Assembly: GCA_947623875.1 (NCBI GenBank)
Contig: CANQII010000002.1
Location: 1 to 51,295 of the forward strand
Source of the DNA: an uncultured Oscillospiraceae bacterium
Lineage (GTDB): Bacteria > Bacillota > Clostridia > Oscillospirales > Oscillospiraceae
DNA: 51,295 bases
Direction of reading: 5' to 3'
Position numbers and translations under genes: made by a program. The notes beneath the pieces were generated by a model. It was not told where the DNA came from, ran no database searches, and saw only the letters and a list, made by a program, of their open reading frames with translations. Below, one piece after another: positions 34,441 through 41,695 of this stretch (position 1 is its first letter; each line of letters begins with the position of its first letter).

Positions 34441-35091
34441 TCAGTGCACCGCCCGCACGCAGCAGGTGTTCTCCCAGCGCTCCAGCACCTCCACCTGGGC
34501 AAACCCGGCCTCCCGGAGAACAGCCATCTCATGCTCCACGGTGAGGGGCGTGTCATAGTGGCAGAGGGTCTCATCCGCAACCCCCTGCTCCTCCTTCAGC
34601 CGCCGGAGCTCCTGGAAGTACTGCCGCTCCTCCGCCTCGCCCTCGGCGAAGTAGTCTGTGAGAAGGAAGAAACCGTCTTTCTTGAGTGCCCGATGCAGCT
34701 TCCGATAGAGTCCCAGCTTCTCCTCCGGGGTGAAGTGGTGGAGGGACTCCACAGACACCGCGGCATCGTAGCGGTTGTCTCCCAGGGGAAGGTCCAGATA
34801 GGACCCGCAGATCAGATGCAGCTTGGGATCCTCCGGCCAGCGGGCCCGGAGCCGGTCCAGCATGGTCTGGGAGAGGTCGATGCCGGTGATCTCCGCCTGG
34901 GGATTTCGGACCCGGTACGGCACCAGCTCCAGACCGGTGCCGCAGCCCAGATCCAGCACTGAGACGGGACCGTCTGGGAGCTGCTCTGCGGTGAAGGGAT
35001 AGAAGACCTTGGCGCCGCCGATCTCCTCCAGCATGTGCTCATCATAGCCATCGATGCGGGCTTTGAAAAAGGCGTCCATGGGTTCCAACAT
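34441..35091 (-). CDS. Class I SAM-dependent methyltransferase
   Basis: 216 residues from ATG 35091 (AGGAGG nine bases upstream). Motif I is VLDLGCGTGLELVPY, motif II is ITGIDLSQTMLDRL, and post-motif YDAAVSVESLHHF is typical of small-molecule methyltransferases. The substrate is not evident. It lies 40 bases after cutC and directly before transposase-like gene A. The 57 N-terminal residues in the track are out-of-frame cutC sequence. Confidence 0.88.
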   Translation of the reverse strand: MLEPMDAFFKARIDGYDEHMLEEIGGAKVFYPFTAEQLPDGPVSVLDLGCGTGLELVPYRVRNPQAEITGIDLSQTMLDRLRARWPEDPKLHLICGSYLDLPLGDNRYDAAVSVESLHHFTPEEKLGLYRKLHRALKKDGFFLLTDYFAEGEAEERQYFQELRRLKEEQGVADETLCHYDTPLTVEHEMAVLREAGFAQVEVLERWENTCCVRAVH

Positions 35092-35131
35092 CGGCGAGGA
35101 CCTCCTTCCGCTTAAAGGAAATAAGGTGTGT

Positions 35132-35890
35132 TCAACCTCTGCTGCGCAGCTGCTGAGCGATCCCCTGCACCGTCTCCCGGTCTGTGAGGGAGTACCGGTC
35201 CTCCGGAGGATAGAGGCAGCCGCCGTAGAAGATGGCCCGGTTGTTCCGGGTGGAGGTATCAAACTGCTCCCGGGAGGCGGCGAGATGCACCTGGGTGGTA
35301 CCGGTCTCCCGGATCACCCGCTCCAGGTTGCGGGCGGTGATGCCGGCGCCGGGGAGGATCTGAATCCGCCCGGCGGCATACTGGATCATCGCCCGCACGG
35401 TGTCCGTGCCCAGGGAGACGTCCGGCTCCTGCCCGCTGGTGAGGATTCGGGTGACGCCGATCTCCGCCAGCTGATCGATGGCCTCCTTCCAGTCCGGCAC
35501 CACATCGATGGCCCGGTGGAAGACGCACTCCTTCCCAGCTGAGAGGGCGATGTCCGCCAGGATGCGGGTGCGCTCCACGTCCACGGTGCCGTTTTCGTGG
35601 AGGAACCCGAACACCAACCCGTCCGACCCGTATTGGAGCAGCAGCTTGGCGTCCTCTATCGCGGTATCGAACTCCGCCTTCGTGTAGCAGAAACCGCCCT
35701 CCCGCGGCCGCACCATGGTCATGATGGGGAAATCAGTCTCCCGCTTTGCCACCAGCAGATTCCCGATAGTGGGGGTGAGCCCGCCGTGGAACATGTCTCC
35801 ATTCAGCTCCACCCGGTCCGCCCCCGCTTTCCAGGCCTCAATGGCATCCCCGGCACTGCCGCAGCAGATCTCCAACAGAATCTTGTCCAT
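35132..35890 (-). CDS. cutC: CutC family protein
   Basis: 252 residues from ATG 35890 (GGGAG upstream). LLEICCGSAGDAIEAWKAGADRVELN, TMVRPREGGFCYTKAEF and FHRAIDVVPDWKEAIDQL are CutC family blocks forming a TIM barrel. The family was named for copper homeostasis, but the biochemical function remains unsettled. It is first in the long minus-strand run and divergent from the fucosidase gene. Confidence 0.92.
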   Translation of the reverse strand: MDKILLEICCGSAGDAIEAWKAGADRVELNGDMFHGGLTPTIGNLLVAKRETDFPIMTMVRPREGGFCYTKAEFDTAIEDAKLLLQYGSDGLVFGFLHENGTVDVERTRILADIALSAGKECVFHRAIDVVPDWKEAIDQLAEIGVTRILTSGQEPDVSLGTDTVRAMIQYAAGRIQILPGAGITARNLERVIRETGTTQVHLAASREQFDTSTRNNRAIFYGGCLYPPEDRYSLTDRETVQGIAQQLRSRG

Positions 35891-35953
35891 TCCTGTATGC
35901 TCCCTTTCCAGCCGTCTCGGTTCCCAAAACAGCCGCTTTTTGATCTCGCTGCT

Positions 35954-35982
35954 ATGATACCACCCATCTGCCCTTCCTGCAA
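35954..35982 (-). promoter_or_regulatory. Sigma-A promoter of the cutC run
   Basis: On the minus strand, TTGCAG and TATCAT with a 17-base spacer, about 60 bases before the cutC start. It is arranged back-to-back with the fucosidase promoter. Confidence 0.75.
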
Positions 35983-36007
35983 GGCGGGAATTTCCCCGTT
36001 CCTGTTC

Positions 36008-36036
36008 TTGAAGCACAGGGACCGTTGTGCTATCAT
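36008..36036 (+). promoter_or_regulatory. Sigma-A promoter of the fucosidase operon
   Basis: TTGAAG and TATCAT with a 17-base spacer, about 64 bases before the start codon. Confidence 0.75.
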
Positions 36037-36099
36037 GTCAGGCGGAATCACACCGGAGGAGGCTATCCGTCTTCTCCCAGCAGAACAAGGGGGAGTACC

Positions 36100-37428
36100 A
36101 TGTCCTGGACTTTCGATGAAGCCGCGTACCGCCGCCGCACCGCCTGGTTTCAAGCGGCCCGCTTCGGCCTCTTTCTCCACTGGGGTCTCTACGCCATTCC
36201 GGCCCGGGGGGAGTGGGTGCGAAACAACGAGCACATCCCCAAAGAGGCCTACGACCCGCTGCTCCGTGAGTTCAACCCCACCGCCTGCGACATGCGTGCC
36301 TGGGCCAGGATGGCGAAGGACGCAGGGATGCAGTACGCCGTGCTCACCGCCAAGCACCACGACGGCTTCTGTCTTTTCGACTCCGCCCTCACAGACTTCA
36401 AGTCCACCAACAGCCTCGCGGGGCGGGACTTTGTCCGGGAGTTTCTGGACGCCTGCCGGGAGGCGGGTCTTCGCACCGGCCTCTACTACTCCCTCATAGA
36501 CTGGCACCACCCGGACTACCCCCACCAGGGAGACCGGACCCACCCCATGTGCGGCAACCCCGACTATCCGGACGATGGCCGGGACTTCAACCGCTATCTC
36601 GAATACCTTCACGGCCAGGTCCGGGAGCTCTGCACCAACTACGGGCAGCTGGACATCCTCTGGTTCGACTTCTCCCATGACCACCTCCGTGGTCCCGCCT
36701 GGAAGGGGGAGGAGCTGATGCAGATGGTCCGCTCTCTCCAGCCCGATGTGGTGACCAACAACCGGCTGGAGGTGAGCGGCGAGGGCTTCGGCTCCATGGC
36801 CACTGGGCATCCCACCCCCTATCACGGGGACTTTATCACCCCGGAGCAGTTTGTGCCCCCGAGAGGGCTCCAGGACATCAGCGGAAAGCCTCTCGTCTGG
36901 GAGGCCTGCATCACCATGAACAACCACTGGGGCTACTGCGCCCGGGACCACTTCTATAAGCCGGCGCCCCTTCTGGTGCGGAAGCTGGTGGAGTGCGTGT
37001 CCAAAGGCGGCAACATGCTGCTGAATGTGGGCCCGGACGCCAGAGGCCGTTTCCCGGAGCAGTCCCAGGCCATTCTCCGAGAGATCGGCCGCTGGATGGA
37101 GAAGAACCGGGATAGCATTCTGGGCTGCGGCCCCGCCCCCTATCCCAAGCCGGAGTACGGCCGGTACACCCAGAGGGGAGACAAGCTCTACGTCCACATC
37201 CTGGAGAACACCCTGGGTCCTGTCCCCCTCACCGGCATCCCCGCAGACAGCATCCAGCGCATCCGCCTTCTCCCGGACGGCAGCGAGGTGCCCCTCTCCC
37301 GGAGCTGGGTGCACGCAGACTGGCCGGATCTGGCCTTTGCAGACCTGGGCGAAAACCCGGTGCTGCCGGACCCGGTGGACACGGTGCTGGAAGTGACCTT
37401 AAAATCCCATTCCGAAGCGATGAAATGA
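36100..37428 (+). CDS. Alpha-L-fucosidase, glycoside hydrolase family 29
   Basis: 442 residues from ATG 36100 (AAGGGGGAG upstream). FGLFLHWGLYAIPARGEW, LTAKHHDGFCLFDS and YYSLIDWHHPDYP are GH29 blocks. The nucleophile is Asp190 in LDILWFDFSHD. NNHWGYCARD and GGNMLLNVGPDARG complete the barrel, and a small beta domain ends the protein. There is no signal peptide, so it acts in the cytoplasm on imported fucosylated glycans. Its stop overlaps the next gene's first ATG. Confidence 0.95.
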   Translation: MSWTFDEAAYRRRTAWFQAARFGLFLHWGLYAIPARGEWVRNNEHIPKEAYDPLLREFNPTACDMRAWARMAKDAGMQYAVLTAKHHDGFCLFDSALTDFKSTNSLAGRDFVREFLDACREAGLRTGLYYSLIDWHHPDYPHQGDRTHPMCGNPDYPDDGRDFNRYLEYLHGQVRELCTNYGQLDILWFDFSHDHLRGPAWKGEELMQMVRSLQPDVVTNNRLEVSGEGFGSMATGHPTPYHGDFITPEQFVPPRGLQDISGKPLVWEACITMNNHWGYCARDHFYKPAPLLVRKLVECVSKGGNMLLNVGPDARGRFPEQSQAILREIGRWMEKNRDSILGCGPAPYPKPEYGRYTQRGDKLYVHILENTLGPVPLTGIPADSIQRIRLLPDGSEVPLSRSWVHADWPDLAFADLGENPVLPDPVDTVLEVTLKSHSEAMK

Positions 37429-40400
37429 GGGATCGCATGATGAACGCAACAGGCAAAGGGTTTTTCTACGCCCTGCAGAAGATGCTGCCGGAGGACTTCC
37501 AGCGGTATCCGGAGTCCAGCTTTGTAGACCTGGCGGAGCACGCCGCCATGCTGCGGGAGACCAAACCGTGGTGCCAGAAATATACCAAGGAGATCTTCCT
37601 CCAGTATGTGGTGAATCCCCGGGTGAACGATGAGAACCTCAGCTTCTGCCACAAAGACTTCTACGACGCCATTCTCCCCCACATCCAGGACCTCTCCACC
37701 AAGGATCTGATCCAGTTTGTGCGGGATGCCGCCCAGAAGGTGAACGTGTGGTGCGCCAGCTATGCCCGCTACGCCCCCACGGATGAGCGCACCGCCTCTC
37801 CCCGCACGGTGTTCCAGAGCGGCTTCGGCCGCTGCGGCGAGCTCTCCACCTTCGTGGTCTCCGCCCTTCGAAGCGTGGGCATCGCGGCCCGCCAGGTGTA
37901 TGTGCCTAAGTGGTCTCATACCGATGACAACCACGCCTGGGTGGAATTTCTCGCCGGCGAGTCCTGGCACTACTTCGGCGCCTGTGAGCCCCGTCCCAGG
38001 ATAGACAACGGCTGGTTCAACGGCATCGCCTCCCAGGCGGTACTGGTGCGCAGCAAGGCCTTCGGCAAGGTCTCCTCTCGTCTCCACGGCGAGCTGCTGT
38101 ACCAGGAGGGGAACATCAGCTACTTCAACCAGATCAGCCGGTACTGCCCCGAGGCAACGGACCGGTCCATTCGGGTGATGCGGGGCAACCGTCCGGTCTC
38201 CGGGGCCAAAGTGCGCCTGCAGGTGCTGAATGAAGGGGCCTTCTGCACCATCGCCACCCTCACCGCAGACGATCTGGGCCGTGTCTCCTTCTGCACCGGC
38301 GCCGGCACCGTGCGCTATACCGCATCGGAGGGCGGCCTGGAGGCCACGGCAGACAGCAAGGGCTCTGAAGATATCCTGCTGCAGCTGCAACCGCCCCTGT
38401 CCCAAAACAGTGAATGGAGCTCCGTCCGGGAGTTCGACCCCGCTCCCATGACCACCGATCCGGAACAATACCGCCTGGATGATGACCTCCGCTGGCTGGC
38501 TGAGACCCGGGAGGAGACTACATTAAATTACAACGTGCGTCTGGCGGAGCTCAAAGACCCCTCCCAGGACGGCGATACGCCTGAGCGTTGCCGGGATCTG
38601 CTGGACGCCGCCATGGGCAACCGCCGGGAGCTCATCACCTTTCTCAGAGGAGACCGCCCGGACCTCCGAGAGCGGCTGCTCCGCACCCTGCCGGAGAAGG
38701 ATCTCCGGGACACCCCCAGCGCCGTCCTGGAATCCCACTTTGCAGCCCTGCCGCCCCAGGGGGACCTGCCGGATGAGATCTACTGGCCCTATCTCGCCTG
38801 TCCCCGGCTGCATCTGGAGAAACTGATCCCCTGGCGGGACCCAGATGAGACAAAAAACGGCATGGCATTTCTCTCCTCCGATGCGCAGGCGGTAGCCCAG
38901 CTCCGGCTCCAGGGCATCCCCGCCCGGCTCCGTCCCCTGGACGGCCTTCTGGAGCGCTGGGAGAACGGTTCCTTCCGGCTGGAGCAGCCGGCGTCCGCAA
39001 GCACCTTGACCCTGGAGGCGAATGCCCCTGTCCCAGACAACCTCTGGTCCATCACCAAGGTGGAGAAAGACGGCAGCTGCAGGCGCCTTGATCTGGCGGA
39101 ATACCCCTGGACAGGCGGGAAGCGCACCCTTCCCCTGCTCACAGGCCGGTATCATCTGGTCTCCGCCGCCCGTACCGGAGACGGCTCTCTGTTCTTCCAG
39201 GAGCGGGAGCTCTTCCTGCCCCCCAATCAGGCCGTCCGCTACTTGCTGATGACGATCAGTCTGGATTCCTGTTTTCTGGTCCGGCATGTGGAAATGCCTG
39301 CCATCTGGGGACAGGAGGAGAGTATCGATGACAAATACTCTCTCTTCGGGGCAAACGAACCCACCCTGCTGCTGTGGTTCCAGCATCGGGATGAGCCGGC
39401 GGTACACATGCTGGAGGATCTGAAGCGCCAGGGCAGGAGCCTGACAGACACCTTCGACACCATCTTTGTCATGCTGGACAAGACGGACCCGGATTACAGC
39501 GTTCTCCGGGGAGAGATCAACGCCGCTCTGCCCACAGCGGCGTTTCTCCAGACCCCTTTTGATTTCTATGGGGAGCAGGTGGCCCGGCTCATGAATCTGG
39601 TCCCCGGCACCTACCCCATGCTGGTGGTGGGCGACGGCTGCGGGAGCGCCCTCTTTGCCCAGGCGGGCTATGCGGTGGGCACTCTGGAGACGATGTTCCC
39701 GCAGGTGCTGGACTACATCCAGCATTTTGGCTGGAATCCGCCGCCCCACCTCAACAAGTACGGCCTTCCCTATGACGTGGGCGAGTCTGAGATGGACATG
39801 ACCTCGAACAATCCCTGGTACAGCCTGGCCGACTCCTACGGCAAGCTGGTGAACTGGCAAGAATTTTTGGGTATCATCGAGGAATATTGGGGCCCCTACC
39901 CCGGCGAGGACGAGGACGACACCCTCCGCCGGTTACTCCGCATCTACAACCAGCGGCATCCGAATCGCGACCTGGATTTCAACGCCCAATGGGAAGAGGT
40001 AAAGGCGGCGTTCGCTTGGGATGGGCACAAGGACGAGGAGGATGAGGATGAGGATGAGGATGTGGAGGATGTGGAAGATGGGGAAGAAGCGGATGAGGAT
40101 GAGGATGCGGATGCGGATGCGGAAGATGAGGAGGACTATGAAGCCCTCCTGAAGGCATTTGAGGACATCTACCGCAGAACCGGTCCAGATGAGAATCCGA
40201 TCATGGGCATGCTCCGCAGCATGGTGGCCATGTCTGACGGTGATGAGGAAGAGGATGCTGACGATGAAATGGCCGAAGAGGAGGACGAGGAGGACGAGGG
40301 CGATGACGAGGGTGGCAATCCCTTACTATACCCGTTCAGCAGCCTGTTCGACAGCCTGTTTGACATACCTGATGACGAAGAGGACCAGGAGGAGAGCGCA

Positions 40401-40481
40401 GATGAGGACAATCTGCCTCCCATCATAGACTTCCGCCGCTACCTGAATCCAGACCCGGAGGACGGCTCGGATGAGCCATGA
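37425..40481 (+). CDS. Large transglutaminase-like protein with acidic tail
   Basis: 1018 residues in the track; ATG 37437 or 37440, which follow GAGGG, may be the true start. Residues 95-200 are a transglutaminase-like fold, with Cys137 in GFGRCGELSTF and His170 in DDNHAWVEF; the third residue may be Glu188 or Asp194. Sandwich-like domains follow (VSGAKVRLQVLN). Residues 860-1000 are extremely acidic Asp/Glu runs broken by LLKAFEDIYRRTG. There is no signal peptide. Coupling to a fucosidase suggests work on glycopeptides, as protease or amidase, but that is inferred. Confidence 0.8.
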   Translation: MRDRMMNATGKGFFYALQKMLPEDFQRYPESSFVDLAEHAAMLRETKPWCQKYTKEIFLQYVVNPRVNDENLSFCHKDFYDAILPHIQDLSTKDLIQFVRDAAQKVNVWCASYARYAPTDERTASPRTVFQSGFGRCGELSTFVVSALRSVGIAARQVYVPKWSHTDDNHAWVEFLAGESWHYFGACEPRPRIDNGWFNGIASQAVLVRSKAFGKVSSRLHGELLYQEGNISYFNQISRYCPEATDRSIRVMRGNRPVSGAKVRLQVLNEGAFCTIATLTADDLGRVSFCTGAGTVRYTASEGGLEATADSKGSEDILLQLQPPLSQNSEWSSVREFDPAPMTTDPEQYRLDDDLRWLAETREETTLNYNVRLAELKDPSQDGDTPERCRDLLDAAMGNRRELITFLRGDRPDLRERLLRTLPEKDLRDTPSAVLESHFAALPPQGDLPDEIYWPYLACPRLHLEKLIPWRDPDETKNGMAFLSSDAQAVAQLRLQGIPARLRPLDGLLERWENGSFRLEQPASASTLTLEANAPVPDNLWSITKVEKDGSCRRLDLAEYPWTGGKRTLPLLTGRYHLVSAARTGDGSLFFQERELFLPPNQAVRYLLMTISLDSCFLVRHVEMPAIWGQEESIDDKYSLFGANEPTLLLWFQHRDEPAVHMLEDLKRQGRSLTDTFDTIFVMLDKTDPDYSVLRGEINAALPTAAFLQTPFDFYGEQVARLMNLVPGTYPMLVVGDGCGSALFAQAGYAVGTLETMFPQVLDYIQHFGWNPPPHLNKYGLPYDVGESEMDMTSNNPWYSLADSYGKLVNWQEFLGIIEEYWGPYPGEDEDDTLRRLLRIYNQRHPNRDLDFNAQWEEVKAAFAWDGHKDEEDEDEDEDVEDVEDGEEADEDEDADADAEDEEDYEALLKAFEDIYRRTGPDENPIMGMLRSMVAMSDGDEEEDADDEMAEEEDEEDEGDDEGGNPLLYPFSSLFDSLFDIPDDEEDQEESADEDNLPPIIDFRRYLNPDPEDGSDEP

Positions 40482-40501
40482 CGGACGAAATACCCCATTC
40501 A

Positions 40502-40537
40502 AAACCAGCCGCTGCCCTGTCGCTGCGGCTGGTTTCT
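40502..40537 (+). terminator. Terminator of the fucosidase/transglutaminase operon
   Basis: A perfect 11-base stem, AAACCAGCCGC / GCGGCTGGTTT, whose 3' arm ends in TTTCT. Confidence 0.65.
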
Positions 40538-40819
40538 AAATGGATTGACAAAATCCCCACTTGATTTCCAAATTGTGGGCGTACCGCTGATTTTTCGCGT
40601 GTCAATCTCACGTATCGTTGTGTACTTTCACGAGAAAACGCCGGATAATTCGGTGGAAACTCTGCTTGACAAACACTTTAGTGTGTTATAAAATGCGCCC
40701 CAGAAGAAAGGGGGACAGCCACTGCTACCGGTTGCTCCTGCACAGTAAAAATCTGTAAAAAGCACCGGAAATATCACGTCTGTCTCATGCCATGTCTTCG
40801 ATCTCTGGGGGAATGTAGT
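40538..40819. other. Leader region of the ISL3-like gene
   Basis: No gene was found. The stretch holds the promoter at 40666-40694 and an untranslated leader of about 115 bases that includes AGAAGAAAGGGGGACAGCCA. I could not fit this to a known riboswitch. Confidence 0.5.
40666..40694 (+). promoter_or_regulatory. Sigma-A promoter with palindrome in the spacer
   Basis: A perfect TTGACA and TAAAAT with a 17-base spacer. The spacer contains ACACTTTAGTGT, whose arms ACACT / AGTGT are perfectly complementary, placing a likely repressor site between -35 and -10. Confidence 0.8.
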
Positions 40820-41323
40820 ATGGAAGACTTTGTGAAACAACTAGACCCAACGCTGGATGTTTTGGGTAGTGAAGACAATGGGGATTGTCTCATGATCTAT
40901 GTTGCATCCAACCGCATGGACTTATATTGTCCAGTCTGCGGACAGCGCTCCAAGAGACAGCACTGCATCCAGGACCGAACTTTGCAGGACATTCCCTTCG
41001 AGGGGAAGAAGACGAGAATCGTCCTGAAAAGCCGCAAAATGGAATGCCTCAACCCGGACTGCGCCTGCAAGTGCTTCTCAGAGGCCTTTGATTTCGTGAC
41101 CCTCAAATCCCGCATGACGCCCCGGCTGATCAATCTGATCCGGGAAAAAGTGCGGGACGTGCCGCCTTACAAAGCCGCCGTGATCCTGCGGAAAGAGACC
41201 GCCGATGTGGGCAAGAGCACACTGTACAACCTGCTGCACCGGGATGAGATCCTGGGCCTGCAGTTGGACGAGGGGCTGCAGTTGGACGAGCGCGTGTTTT
41301 ACCGTCACAATTCCGATATTTAA
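40820..41323 (+). CDS. Stand-alone ISL3-type zinc-finger/HTH protein
   Basis: 167 residues from ATG 40820. YCPVCGQRSKRQHCIQDRTL and ECLNPDCACKCF form the ISL3-transposase zinc finger. MTPRLINLIREKVRD and TADVGKSTLYNLLHRDE resemble its helix-turn-helix region. The catalytic DDE domain is missing: the protein ends at FYRHNSDI, followed by a strong terminator. It has its own strong promoter with a palindrome. It may be a truncated transposase or a domesticated DNA-binding regulator. Confidence 0.78.
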   Translation: MEDFVKQLDPTLDVLGSEDNGDCLMIYVASNRMDLYCPVCGQRSKRQHCIQDRTLQDIPFEGKKTRIVLKSRKMECLNPDCACKCFSEAFDFVTLKSRMTPRLINLIREKVRDVPPYKAAVILRKETADVGKSTLYNLLHRDEILGLQLDEGLQLDERVFYRHNSDI

Positions 41324-41327
41324 CGGG

Positions 41328-41356
41328 AAAAACGGGCCCTTTTCGGGCCCGTTTTT
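41328..41356 (+). terminator. Terminator of the ISL3-like gene
   Basis: A perfect 12-base stem, AAAAACGGGCCC / GGGCCCGTTTTT, five bases past the stop. It can work in either direction. Confidence 0.9.
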
Positions 41357-41395
41357 CTCATTTTAGAGAAAATAGAGCCGCCATTAAAAACCTTC

Positions 41396-41424
41396 TTGAC
41401 AAACCACCCCCACCCCGCTATATT
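41396..41424 (+). promoter_or_regulatory. Sigma-A promoter of T-box-valS
   Basis: A perfect TTGACA and TATATT with a 17-base spacer. Transcription should begin near 41431. Confidence 0.88.
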
Positions 41425-41430
41425 GGGACA

Positions 41431-41667
41431 GGAAAAGGCGTTGAAGGGAAAGAGTATGGATTTGTCTGGGTACAGAGAGGCGCTGGCCGGTGTGAAGCGC
41501 TCCCAAGCGGTCCGGAAAGTGCTCCCCGAGCTTCGTCCCCCAAGCCGAGTAAGGGACGGCGGGTTCTCCCGTTACAGAGACAACAAGTGCCCTGCAGCGT
41601 CAGGGAATTCAGGTGGTACCGCGGTTATGCAATCGCCCTGAGCATTCACATTGCTCGGGGCGTTTTT
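41431..41667 (+). promoter_or_regulatory. T-box riboswitch upstream of valS
   Basis: The leader contains the stem I elements AGAGAGGCGCTGG and GGTGTGAAGC, then the T-box core AGGTGGTACCGCGG at 41611-41624, which pairs with the CCA end of uncharged tRNA. A terminator hairpin follows (CGCCCTGAGCA / TGCTCGGGGCG, 41634-41662, then TTTTT). Uncharged tRNA-Val would favour antitermination and valS expression. Val codons GTC at 41510 and GTG at 41519 are candidate specifiers; I could not decide between them. Confidence 0.92.
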
Positions 41668-41695
41668 ACATGCCCCGGGAGAGGAGTTTTTGCGC

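Noticed and set aside
37188-39860. Large minus-strand ORFs across the fucosidase and transglutaminase genes
   Set aside because: Shadows caused by high GC third positions; no domains and no ribosome sites.
39900-40430. GAGGAT-rich repetitive DNA as a possible CRISPR or satellite
   Set aside because: The repeats are irregular and in frame, and encode the Asp/Glu tail of the protein; there are no spacers.
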